Below the pieces are notes generated by a model. It had not been told where the DNA came from, searched no databases, and saw only the letters and a program-made list of their open reading frames with translations. DNA of 64,000 nt from CAVWUA01 sp963758025 (GTDB lineage Bacteria; Planctomycetota; Planctomycetia; Isosphaerales; Isosphaeraceae), in contig CAVWUA010000005.1 in the NCBI GenBank assembly GCA_963758025.1, positions 124,001-188,000 of the forward strand. Reading direction: 5' to 3'. Of the stretch, positions 9,029-18,323 are shown piece by piece. Each line of letters starts with the position of its first letter. Within the stretch, counting starts at the first letter, position 1. A program made the translations under genes and the position numbers.

Positions 9029-9637
9029 ATGGCGGGCCTAGCTGCTATGAGGACGACTCCCATGCCCGGACATCAATGCGAAGGGGCAGGATAACCAACG
9101 ATGCGGCAGCTATTGCCTGTTCGTGGCCCTGGCGCGATGGTCGTGGCCCCGACACCTATGCCGCGCTCGAGGCGTCATGGGACCGCCAGGTCCTCAGGCT
9201 ATTCGATGCAACAGTTGGCGGATCAAGCGCACAAGTACGGCGCGAAGACGACTGCGGTTGAGACGTCGTTGGAGAACCTTAGTGCGAGAGAGGAGTATTT
9301 CGTCTGCATCTCGCTGCTCAAGAAAGGGCATTTCGTCGTGCTCTATGACGTGAATAGCAAGAACGTCTATCTCATCGATACCCCCCGCGATTATGTCCTG
9401 CCCATTGATACTTGTCGACAACGATGGACCGAGATCCCTCTCATCGGCGCAGCAGATTTTCGATCCGAGGAATTGATTGGACGCCGATGGAACCTCTCGC
9501 CCTTGCTTTTCGGAGCCACTGGCATTTTTGTTGGCCTCGGCATCCTCGGTTGGTGGCGGGGCCGACCTCGTTCCAGGAGGCCGGGACGGATCGACGGAAG
9601 AGGTGCCGTCTCATCGCGGCGGCGACCCAACTCCTAA
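9029..9637 (+). CDS. stand-alone C39 family peptidase with C-terminal membrane segment (about four frameshifts)
   Basis: The peptidase is assembled from all three frames. It has NQRCGSYCLFVAL at 9093-9131 (catalytic Cys), then GRGPDTYAALEAS, then GYSMQQLADQAHKYGAKT, then GHFVVLYDV (catalytic His, about 9328) and YLIDTPRDY (catalytic Asp). This is the papain-like C39 fold that removes double-glycine leaders from bacteriocin and peptide precursors. No ABC-transporter domain follows. Instead there is one membrane segment (LLFGATGIFVGLGILGWW, about 9508-9561) and an Arg-rich tail that would normally face the cytoplasm. The start is uncertain (ATG 9029 or 9008). The shifts cluster near 9067, 9140, 9180 and 9200; they may be sequence errors or real decay. 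The likely substrate is the cysteine-rich protein at 7330-7787. Confidence 0.6.
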
Positions 9638-10601
9638 TGGGGATCGGTTGCGATTTTCAAGCTGGCTCTAAGTCACAACCGTCGCCCTCGGCGGCTCAGG
9701 TCACTCGCGCGGCCGTTATCCGAATCGATCCGGCTAATCACCATTTAGGGCGAGTACCCCGCTCCAAGCCAGGTGAAACCATGGAGGTTTCAACATGTTG
9801 AGAAACCTGGGGGGGGCGACCGTTACACATCCTGGAGATTCGTACGAGTTGTGGCTGCACTTCGGCTCAACTTGAACGCGACGTGATCGAGCCGGGAGGG
9901 CGAGCCTCGCTCCTGGCGCGGATACGACTTGGAGACGCCCCCGCGAGGAGATTGGCCTAGCTGAAGATTCTCAGCGTTGACCCGCAGCAGCCGTTGGCTA
10001 TCCTGACGTTCGATTGGCAAATCGTCCCCCCACTCAGAACCGAGCCGGCCGGGATCGATGGGCTCGCTCTGAAACGAGGAGACAGCGCATCAAAAAATCT
10101 AAATATTTTCGCTCGTAACATTAATATTTGTGATCAATGTGAGTTCTCTTGTCTACGCGACTCGCCCCTGATCTCCTGCCAGGCCGACCTGTGCGACTTC
10201 CCGCTTGCACGACCACTGAGGTGGATAGCGATGATCGATGCCTAAGAGCGATGCGGATCGTCACGACATCGATTTGCGATCGAAAATCGGTCGACGCATA
10301 GTGGGCGAGCGAGTGCATAGCATGTTGATCCTTACGTCGAGCAATAGATACCATTAAGCATTCTTCGCACTAGTGAGATCAGCACGATATTCTCGCAAAT
10401 GCAGTTTGGCCCCAGCAGGCCAAGCACGGAACGATGTTCAATGTGCAATCAGCGTGCCACGAGTAGATGGCACCATGGCAAGTATTGCTGCACATAGAGA
10501 CGGACATCGAGGAGAAGACCGACGTAGCTGTTCAGATCTCGGTGCTGGTTCTCATGGAGGTCGTGGAACAATCGACAGTACTACCCCCGAATAAATCATA
10601 G
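9637..10601 (+). CDS. DUF1573 domain protein, probable lipoprotein (several frameshifts)
   Basis: No long frame is open here, but consecutive pieces give a coherent DUF1573 protein. They are a lipobox-like LMGIGC (Cys at 9649-9651), then HHLGRVPRSKPGE, then the hallmark LEIRTSCGCTSAQLERDVIE at 9832-9891, then IEPGGRASLLARIRLG. After an in-frame TAG at 9958 come LKILSVDPQQPLAILTFDWQ and RTEPAGIDGLALKRGD. The C-terminal part, HIETDIEEKTDVAVQISVLV, ends at a TAG at 10599-10601. An 8-G run at 9808-9815 explains one shift. DUF1573 proteins are exported, with Ig-like repeats, and recur in planctomycetes. The gene starts at the C39 stop codon (TAATG), so the two were probably translated together. 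True pseudogene status cannot be excluded. Confidence 0.6.
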
Positions 10602-10627
10602 TACTACAATATATGGAGTAATTCAAC

Positions 10628-11675
10628 ATGACCTTCGCCCGGCCTAACTCGGGACGGCGAGGACTGACCCTCATCGAGGCCATCGCGGTCATCTCCATCA
10701 TCGGGCTCCTCGTAATGCTCCTGCTGCCAGCAATCCAGGCGGCACGTGAAGCCGGCCGAAGGGCTGAGTGTTCCCACCATCTCCAGCAAATCGGCATCGC
10801 CTTGGCGAGTTTCCACTCCGCTCACGGCAAATACCCGTCGGGCCTTAGGCCGGACGGACGATTCCCGACCGGAGTTTTGGGCGGAAAGCTCTCAGCCCAT
10901 GGTCCCCTCTCAGTGCATTTCCAGATACTTGGCTTCACCGATAATATTAATATTTTTAATTCTATTAATATATCAATATCTTCCAATGTTAACCCAATAT
11001 ATCTAGCGTATGAGTCTTCGAACCGTACCGCAGCGGAAGACAACCGTCGGGATGTTCCTCTGTCCGTCCGATTCTCGGAGCCTCGTGCCCGGGAACAACT
11101 ACCGGGCTAGTACCGGACCGAACCCTTACTCGCATGATGGGACACCGTGGCCCGGCGGCGGGGGCGTGTTCCCGGGGCTGCAAGCGACGAGCACAAGCGA
11201 TATCACCGACGGATTGAGCCAAACTATTGGCTTCAGCGAGCGTTCGCTCGGGAGCGGCCCAGGCCGTCGATTCGATCCCGGGCGAGATTACTGGTATTCT
11301 GGCCTCACTCTCGTCACGCTGCCGAAGGATGGCGAGGAGATGCGATCCACCTGTTCGTCGCTCGCATCGGCTCCATCGAGCTATTGGACTCAGGCGGGCA
11401 GGACGTGGATTGCTGGTGGCAAGTCCGATACGCTTTATAACCATGTCGCTCCCCCGAATTCAGTCGCCCCGGATTGCAGTGCCGAGCTTCCCCTGCCGAT
11501 CCCTGGGGATCTCTCAGGCGGGATTATCACGGCGCGGAGCCGTCATCCCCAGGGAGTCAATGTCATGATGATGGATGGTTCGGTTCACTTCGTGAGAAGT
11601 GCCATAGTCATCGGGGCCTGGCGATCCCTGAGTACTCGATCGGGTGGTGAGCCGATCGGCTCAGATTCTTATTAA
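10628..11675 (+). CDS. DUF1559 pseudopilin-like protein (one frameshift)
   Basis: GGAG about ten bases before the ATG supports the start. The N-terminus is a type III (prepilin) signal, RRGLTLIEAIAVISIIGLLV, with cleavage expected after the Gly and Glu at +5, followed by LLPAIQAAREAGRRAECSHH typical of the huge planctomycete DUF1559 family. The C-terminus has the family mark GVNVMMMDGSVHFV. The frame shifts once near 11023, between LAYESSNRT and TTVGMFLCPSD. An AT-rich patch at 10935-11000 encodes an Asn/Ile-rich insert. Such proteins are thought to be processed by prepilin peptidase and to sit in the envelope; no function is proven. It closes the accessory locus and is convergent with the microcompartment operon. 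Confidence 0.85.
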
Positions 11676-11701
11676 TCGGAGAGGCCGCTTCAACGACCGG
11701 A

Positions 11702-13023
11702 TCAGCGGCCCAGCCCCAGACGCTCCCGATGGTACGCGAGGCGCTCGGAGACGGTCATGCGTTTGAAGTCCGGGAGGCCATTGGCGAGAGACGGGAAGCC
11801 GTTCGCCTCGGAGCCGTTGCGGCTCACGGCCTTCGCCTGAGCCGGTTCGGCGTGACCGTTGCAGCCGCAGGCGCTCGACGCGGCCGCGGGTGGCAAGATC
11901 GAGGCCGGCTTCGGACAGGCGCAGGCATGGGCGGCTTCGGGCTTCGGCGCAGGCGCCGCTGACGGACGAGGCGGGACGGTCACGGAGGTCGTGCCGCCGT
12001 AGCTCATCACGCCGGCTTGCAGCTTCAGGTCCTCCTCCAGCGAGCGGTGCGGGCGGATTCCGAGCTTTTCCAGCACGGCATGATACGCCTTCACGGCCTC
12101 GACCGGCCCGATCACGCCGTCGACGATCAGGCGGAGGAACTGGATGAACGCGAGCTGGTTCTCGGCGTTGTTGATCTTCCGACCGTAGAGGGCGACCTTC
12201 GCGCCGTACTTCTGCGCGTCGGCGAGGAGCTGGAAGGCGTCGAGCGTCGTGCCGGCCGAACCGCCGAGGATGCCGACGACGAGGTGCGGGTCGTAGCGGA
12301 CCAGCTCCTCCATCGCCTTCGGGCCGTGGTAGACCATCTTGAGGAACACCGGCCGGCCCGGCGCGGCGACGCCCGCGAGCATCCGGGCGATCATGTCGTT
12401 GATGTAGCCCGAGAGCCTGTCCGGCTCGACCGCGCCCGGCGACGTTCGGGTCGAAGACTTCGAGGAAGTAGCGGAACCCCTTGCGCTCGGCCTCCTCGCG
12501 GAATTCGTGGAACCGGTTCAGCGTCTCGAGGTCGTGCGCCAGGTCGTTGTTGAACGTGACGCTGTACAGCCCGAGGTTGGCCCCAGCGAGCGTTCCTCGG
12601 GCGTGCAATCGAGGTGGCCGCACTGGGCGTGGTCGAGGCTGGCCGAGCGGAACGGGCGGGCGGCCGACTCGGCATAGCGCGAGCCCCGGGCGAGGTGGAC
12701 GTCGGTCGTGTCGTTGGCCCGGATGGCCGGGGTGACGTGCGAGCCGTCGAACAGCCGCTCCTGAAGCGTCAGCTTGTAGTTCGTGCTGGCCGACATCAGC
12801 ATGATGTCGACCAGCCCTTGCCGCGTGTTCGCGCGGATCTGCTCGCGGTACTCCTCCAGGGTCCGGAACCGCACCTCGCCCGAGTGGGCCTCGGGCGATT
12901 GCCCCGGCGCACCGATGCCGAACGCCATGTCGGCGTCCTTGGCGTCGGCCAGGATGAACTCGCGGCAGCCGGCGGGTTGGCGTGGATCGCGGCCAGCTTG
13001 CGGTCGAGCGACTTCTCGATCAT
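11702..13023 (-). CDS. microcompartment-operon barrel protein of unknown role, DhnA-like aldolase fold (frameshifted)
   Basis: This is the last gene of the microcompartment operon. Its ATG at 13023 follows the lactate dehydrogenase stop by one base. At least two shifts separate the N-terminal piece (MIEKSLDRKLAAIHANP...RTLEEYREQIRANTRQG), the middle piece with FLEVFDPN, and a long clean C-terminal piece. FLKMVYHGPKAMEELVRYDP and VVGILGGSAGTTLDAFQLL look like the last strands and phosphate-binding loop of a TIM barrel of the DhnA/LacD aldolase kind. A Pro/Ala linker with clustered cysteines (CACPKP, ACGCNG) leads to the C-terminal amphipathic segment FKRMTVSERLAYHRERLGL, which could be an encapsulation peptide. 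Substrate and catalytic lysine are not assigned. Confidence 0.55.
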
Positions 13024-13024
13024 C

Positions 13025-14152
13025 TCAGCGCACCCACCGCCCTCGGCTGAGCCCAGGGAGATCAGTCGACCCGCCATCGCTGCCCGAGATCGTGACCCGC
13101 GGCCGCGTGCCGCCGCGCCCGCCGCCCATCGTCACCCGGACCCCCTGCCCGTCGGTACCGGCGGCTGTGCCGCGGCCGTGGCCGCCGGCATCACCGGCGG
13201 CCTTCGCGGCGGCCGAGGGGTTGCGCTTGAGGACCTGGTCGATCGTGCCTCGCAGGACCTGGCCCGAGTGCCGCAAGGCCGAGACTTCCTTCGGCCAGAG
13301 GTCGATCTCGAGCTGGGCCTCGACCCCGCGACGGCCCACGACCGTCGGCACCGAGAGGCAGACGTCGCGCATGCCGTAGGTGCCCGTGACGAGCGACGCG
13401 ACCGGCAGGATGCGCTTGCGGTCGAGCGCGATCGCGTGGATCACCTCGCCGATGGCCACGCCGACGGCGAACCCCGCCCCCCCTTGAGCTTGATGACCTC
13501 GGCCCCGCTGCCCTTCGTCCGGGCGAACAGGGCGTCGGCCGAGGCCGGGGTCCAGCCGGGATACTTCTCCAGGGGCAGCCCGGCGGCCTGCGCGGCGGAC
13601 CAGATCGGGCACCATGCTGTCGCCGTGCTCGCCGAGGATCGTGGCCGTCACCTGCGTCGGCGGCAGCTTCAGCGACTCGGCGATCAGGCTGCGGAACCGG
13701 GCCGAATCGAGCTGCGTGCCCAGGCCGATGACCTGCGTCGAGGGCAAGCCCGAGCTGCATCGTGGCCAGGTACGTCAGCACGTCGACCGGGTTCGAGACG
13801 ACCAGCACGATCGCGTCGCGACTTCGGGCCGGCCGCCTTGACCTGGCCGAGGATGTTCAGGAACAGCTCGACGTTCCGGTTGATCAGGTCGAGCCGGCTC
13901 TCATCGGGCTTGCGCCGCAGGCCGGCGGTGATGCAGATCAGGTCGCTCTCGGGGATCGCCTCGTAGCCGGTCGGCACGGATGCGCTGATCGGCCGAGAGC
14001 GACGCCCCGTGCAGGAGGTCGAGGGCCTGCCCTCGGCAGAGGTCGGCGTTGACGTCGATCAGGTCGATCCCGCTGACGACCCCGCCGCACTGCAACGCAT
14101 ACGCCGCGCAGGAGCCGACCAGCCCGCCGCCGCCGATGATGCTGACCTTCAT
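13025..14152 (-). CDS. L-lactate/malate dehydrogenase family protein of the microcompartment (several frameshifts)
   Basis: The gene encodes an NAD-dependent dehydrogenase of the lactate/malate family, expected to reduce pyruvate or oxidise lactate and so recycle NADH inside the compartment. Seen pieces are the N-terminal dinucleotide fold MKVSIIGGGGLVGSCAAYAL, ESDLICITAGLRRKPDESR, VVSNPVDVLTYLATMQLG, GLGTQLDSARFR and the catalytic GEHGDSMVP. The C-terminal part extends past the normal end into a long Gly/Thr/Arg-rich tail (GGGRGGTRPRVTISGSDGG). Frames change at least four times between 13490 and 13990. RBS AGAGG precedes the ATG at 14152. Lactate dehydrogenase is a standard member of PVM loci. 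Confidence 0.8.
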
Positions 14153-14271
14153 GGGGTCCTCTCCGAAGGAATGAATGATACTTTATGGAAGGTTTTCGGT
14201 GGTCAATGAGTCATGATTCACGATCCAACTGCCCTCGACCATGAGTCCTCAACCATCCGTCATGAGTGATT

Positions 14272-15220
14272 TCAAACGCCGCCCGAGATCCCCGAGGCGT
14301 ACGACTGCCCCTTCACGACGGACGACCCCTGGCCGTTCGACGACGCGCCGTTCATGGCGTGCATGACCTGATCGGTGATCGTCTGAACGAGTGCTTCCAT
14401 GTCCTGGCCATTGCCTGACCCGCCGAGGCCGCCGACGTCTGGGCGGCCTGCGGCGACCTGCTGCTGGAGCTTCTCCGGGATGAACGCCTTCGGCTCGGGC
14501 TTGAACTCGGAGTACCCCTCCCGGAAGAGGCTGTTGCCGCAGAGGTCGCAGTTCTCCAGGCCGCGTTCCAGCCGGACGTCGCGGATGCCGAGGTTCGGCT
14601 TGATCTTGATCAGTTCGGCGGCCTTCTCGTCGCTGTAGTAGTTCACCCGGCCGAGCTGCTTGGCGAGGATCAGGATGCGGCAGTAGGCGTCGATGATCTC
14701 GGTCTTGAAGTAGGCGTCCATCAGGTCGCTGCCGGCGGTGATCGTGCCGTGGTTGGCCAGGATGATGACGTCGGTATCCTTGACGTAGGGGATCACCGTG
14801 TCGGCGAACGCCTGGCCGCCCGGGCGTCTCATACGGGGCGATGGCGACCTCGCCGAGGAAGACCTCGAACTCGGGCATCGTGCACTTGGGGATCGGCTCG
14901 TGCGCGACGGCGAAGGCCGTGGCGTGGGGCGGGTGGCAGTGGACGCACGACGAACGTCCGGGCCGGGTCTTCATGATCGACAGGTGCAGCAGGATCTCGC
15001 TGGACCGCTTGCGCTTGCCGGAGACCTGCTTGCCGTCCATGTCGACGATGCAGAGGTCATCGGGCTTCATGAACCCCTTCGAGACGCGCGTCGGCGTGCA
15101 GAGGACGCGGTCCTCGGCGAGCCGGTAGCTGATGTTGCCGTCGTTGGCCGCCGCGAACCCCTTGTCATAGACCCGACGGCCGATCTCGCACATCTCCTCC
15201 CGCAGCTTCCATTCGCTCAT
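14272..15220 (-). CDS. class II aldolase, fuculose/rhamnulose-1-phosphate type (frameshifted)
   Basis: The enzyme should cleave L-fuculose- or L-rhamnulose-1-phosphate into dihydroxyacetone phosphate and lactaldehyde, the entry reaction of PVM microcompartments. The N-terminal two thirds read from the ATG at 15220, with AAANDGNISYRLAEDRVLCT, SSEILLHLSIMKTR and the zinc-binding HCHPPHA. After a shift near 14830 the second frame gives ILANHGTITAGSDLMDAYF and a CDLCGN motif. The last residues, DMEALVQTITDQVMHAMNG, form an amphipathic helix after a Gly-rich linker, a likely encapsulation peptide, followed by a short Ser/Gly tail. A further shift lies near 14955. Zinc dependence is inferred from the family. 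Confidence 0.85.
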
Positions 15221-15260
15221 GATCGTTATTGCCAGCCATGTCTCGCGTCTCTCGATTGTT

Positions 15261-15540
15261 TTAAACGTTGATCCGGTCCAGGAGGCAGGCGCAGTAGGCG
15301 TCCACCGGTGTCTTGGTCTTTCCGAAGGGGTTGGCCGCCTCGCGCCCCTCGCTCAGCCCGATCAGGGCGCCGGGGCTGGCACCCAGGTTGTCGTAGACGA
15401 CCACGTCCTCACCACGGCGCGGCGAGCCTTCGGTCAGGGCCTCGGCCGGCATGGGCAAGGCGATCACGAACCGGCGCGTTCCGCAAGGCCGGATGGCTCC
15501 GCGAGAGCGTCACGCGGCCGATCACCTCGGCGATCCTCAT
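15261..15540 (-). CDS. BMC-P (EutN/CcmL) shell vertex protein, third copy (one frameshift)
   Basis: This pentameric vertex protein family closes the corners of the shell. The ATG at 15540 overlaps the stop of the preceding gene by four bases (ATGA). MRIAEVIGRVTLSRSHPAL is the family start; after a shift near 15470 the frame continues FVIALPMPAEALTEG, VVVYDNLGASPGALIGLSEG and KTKTPVDAYCACLLDRINV, which match EutN closely. Length after correction is about 93 residues, normal for the family. Confidence 0.8.
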
Positions 15541-16208
15541 GGACGACCTCCTGCCAGGATCGGGGCCTTCGGCGGGCCTCCCCGGCGGAACGTGGCGAAC
15601 AGATGTTTCAAGGAATAGATCGACTGGCCGAACGGCTCGACCACCAGCAGATTCGCCCCGACCTGCCGCACGCGCGCGACGACCGCCTCGGGCTCGCTCA
15701 CGGTCGCGGCCCGGACGCCCGCCATTCCGCAGGCCCGCCAGGTCACCAGCGCCGCCTCGGGCGTGACCACGACGGCCCCCCGTTGCGGGGCCTCGATCCA
15801 CCCAGCGGGCCGCCTCGACATGATCTCGCCCGACCTCGTTCCACGTGTCCGTCTCTCCCAGCATCAGCCGTCGCAACGCGTTGGCGATTCCCGAGCCGTC
15901 CTCGATGGCGAATCCCCACTCCCCCTTCAGCCCTTCGCTCGCAGCTTCGCCTTCGCGAAATCAGCCTCAGCGCGATCCCGCGCCGCTTGAGATGGTCTCG
16001 TCGCCAGCGGCGTGATGACGGTCCCGGCGGCCAGCCGGATCTCGTCGACAGTCCCCCGGCAGTTCCTCGGCATGTCGCAAGGCGAACAGGCGGCCCGGGA
16101 AGACGGCCCCCGGTCGCCGATGCTCGGCCCCGGCGACCGGCCCTCGAAGCTCGGCCAGGACCGCCTCGAACGGCGGCATCGACCTCGCGGATCGAACGGG
16201 CCGTTCAT
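15537..16208 (-). CDS. microcompartment-associated protein with RpiB-like C-terminal part (several frameshifts)
   Basis: The start ATG at 16208 overlaps the BMC-P stop by four bases, and the stop at 15537 overlaps the next BMC-P start, so the gene is tightly coupled. The N-terminal piece (MNGPFDPR, then FEAVLAELRGPVAGAEHRRP) leads to TVDEIRLAAGTVITPLA and then DHLKRRGI, a tail pattern seen in other microcompartment proteins. After a broken middle, the clean C-terminal frame reads GAVVVTPEAALVTWRACGMA, GVRAATVSEPEAVVARVRQV and GANLLVVEPFGQSIYSLKHL. This resembles the second half of RpiB/LacA sugar-phosphate isomerases. The call is tentative; it may instead be a PVM-specific structural protein. 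Confidence 0.45.
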
Positions 16209-16460
16209 GAGTCGGGCAACCCCAGCACGCTCCAGCGGCCGGGCGTCTCCCGGCCGAGCCGTTCCTGCATGATCCGGCCGTCGTTCGTCACGAGCACCCG
16301 ATCCCCCCGCCCGGCCCCCAGCCGGTCGAACGCCAGGACCGGCTCGCCGTCCGGCTTCCGCCTCCAGGCTCTCAAGCTGGACGACCAGCATCCGCTCCCC
16401 CTGGAAGGTCGGGTGCTTGACCGTCGACGTCGCCGTGCCGAGGACGCGGCCGAGCTGCAT
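16205..16460 (-). CDS. BMC-P (EutN/CcmL) shell vertex protein, second copy (one frameshift)
   Basis: The frame opens MQLGRVLGTATSTVKHPTFQ and LVVQLESL, shifts near 16360, and continues DGEPVLAFDRLGAGRGDRVL, VTNDGRIMQERLGRETPGRW and SVLGLPDS to a TGA at 16205. Corrected length is about 85 residues, as expected for EutN-type vertex proteins. It sits between aldehyde dehydrogenase and the RpiB-like gene. Confidence 0.8.
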
Positions 16461-16522
16461 GATCGGCCACCTTTACCGGATACGACTATCCATCATTCCC
16501 CATCAACCCTGCCCATCAGCCA

Positions 16523-17937
16523 TCAAAGGAACCTCATCCCGCCAACAACCGCCGTGCGGCGCTGGCGGCAGAAGGTCAAGGGCGTGGTGACCCCTTCGCC
16601 GGTCGGGCCGGCGATGGAGAACGACGCCACGCCTTCGCCGCCAAGCCCCGCCGTGCTCGGGCCGTTGACCACGAAGATCGTGCAGTCCATGACCTTGCCC
16701 ATCTTCGACATCACCGCCGTGTCGCGCGAGTGCAGGACCGCCGTGTGGCCGTAGCCGTGCTCCGACGACTTCGCCAGTTCGATCGCGCGGTTCGACGTTG
16801 GACACGCGGACGAACGGGATGAACGGCATCATCTGCTCGTGCTCGACGAACGGGTGATCGTCCCCCGTCTCGCCGAAGAGAATCTGAGTCCCCTTCGGCA
16901 CCTCGACCCCGGCGTGACTTGCCGAGGACGGCGGGGTCCTGGCCGATCAGGTCCTTCTTCACGTGGAGCTTGCCGTCGTCCCCCTTTTTGAAGGCGGCCT
17001 GGGTCAGGGCGTCGATCTGCGACGCGTTCAGCCGGTATCCGCCGTTGCGGCCGACCGTCTCCATGAGCTTGTCGAAGATGTCGGAGACGGCGAAGACCTG
17101 CTTCTCGCCGATGCAGAGCAGGTTGTTATCGAAGGCTGCACCGACGATGATCGACTTCGCCGCGTTGTCGATGCAGGCCGTCGCATCCACGACGACCGGC
17201 GGATTGCCCGGCCCCGCGACGATCGCGCGCCGCTTGCTCGCCAGGGCGGCGCGGGCGACGGCCGGACCGCCGGTCACGACCAGGAGCTTGACGCCCCGAT
17301 GGTCGAACAGGGCCGCGGCCGATTCCAGCGTCGGCGGGTCGATGATCGTCACAAGGTCGTCGATCCCGATCGCCTCGCGGATCGCCCGGTTGAACCGGCG
17401 CACCCCCTCGGCGGCGATGTTCGCGCCGGACGGATGGGCGTTGAAGACGACCGTGTTGCCCGAGGCCAGCATGTTGATCGCGTTGCCGGCGAGCGTCGGC
17501 AGGCTGTGCGTGACCGGCGTGATCGCGCCGATGACGCCGAACGGGGCGTAGTCGGTCAGGGTCAAGCCCGCCGTCGCCCGACGCGCAGTCGGTCTTGAGG
17601 TACTCGACGCCCGGGATCGTCGGGATCGTCGTCGCGGAGCTTGGCGATCTTGTGATCGAGCCGGCCGATCTTCGTCTCGTCCAGCTCGCGGCGGCCGAGT
17701 TCCTCGGCCTGCTCGACGCAGATGGTCTGGATGCAGTCGACGGCCTTCTTGCGGTCGGCCAGAGGCCGCTTGCGGAAGACCTGGAAGGCGGCCTCGGCCG
17801 CGCTCACGGCGGCGTCGGCGGTCGGGTAAACCCCGTCGCGGCCGGAGGGCCGGGGCGCGCCGTTGGTGGCCGGCACCGCCCATCTGGGAGAGGACCTGTT
17901 GGACGACGTTGCGGATCAGGTCTTCGGTCATTTGCAT
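16523..17937 (-). CDS. CoA-acylating aldehyde dehydrogenase, PduP-like (several frameshifts)
   Basis: The enzyme should oxidise lactaldehyde or propionaldehyde with CoA and NAD to the acyl-CoA. The N-terminus MQMTEDLIRNVVQQVLSQMG is a typical encapsulation helix followed by a Gly/Ala linker. The catalytic domain shows SAAEAAFQVFRKRPLADRKK, APFGVIGAITPVTHSLPTLA and the active-site cysteine in NNLLCIGEKQVF. The end reads HGYGHTAVLHSRD and GPTGEGVTTPLTFCRQRR. Frames change near 17860, 17600, 16905 and 16795 or so. Two BMC-P genes flank it. The substrate is inferred from PVM systems. Confidence 0.85.
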
Positions 17938-18002
17938 GGCTGGGACCGCCGTTGTTCAGGCTGTCGAGCGTTCCTTGAACGCGCGAGCTGACGGTGTTTT
18001 AT

Positions 18003-18320
18003 TTACGATCCGTCACGGTTCGAAAAGATGACGTTTCCGCCGACGTCCACCGTGTCGACCAGGCCGATGACGACCGCGTCGATCGGCAGTTTCTCGGTCT
18101 CGGGGGTCAAGCGGGCGCTGGACCCCTGGCAGATCAGGACCATCTCATCGATCCCCGCCCCCAGGGTGTCGACCACGACGAACGTCCGGCCGGTCGGGAC
18201 GAGTCGATCGCGGTCCTTCTCGTCGACCCGGTAGGGCTCGACGGTCAGCAGCTTGTGCCCGGTCATCGACGCGACTTTCTGGGTGGCCACCACGCTGCCG
18301 GTCACTTGCGCCACGAACAT
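18003..18320 (-). CDS. BMC-P (EutN/CcmL) shell vertex protein, first copy
   Basis: This intact 105-residue EutN-type protein has the family features MFVAQVTGSVVATQKVASM, LVVDTLGAG-like VVVDTLGAGIDEMVLICQGS and the ending AVVIGLVDTVDVGGNVIF. It would form a pentamer plugging shell vertices. It starts three bases after the acetate kinase stop codon. Confidence 0.93.
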   Translation of the reverse strand: MFVAQVTGSVVATQKVASMTGHKLLTVEPYRVDEKDRDRLVPTGRTFVVVDTLGAGIDEMVLICQGSSARLTPETEKLPIDAVVIGLVDTVDVGGNVIFSNRDGS

Positions 18321-18323
18321 CGT

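Noticed and set aside
9029..9637. C39 peptidase as the N-terminal part of a peptidase-containing ABC exporter
   Set aside because: Only one membrane helix follows and no Walker motifs occur before the DUF1573 gene.
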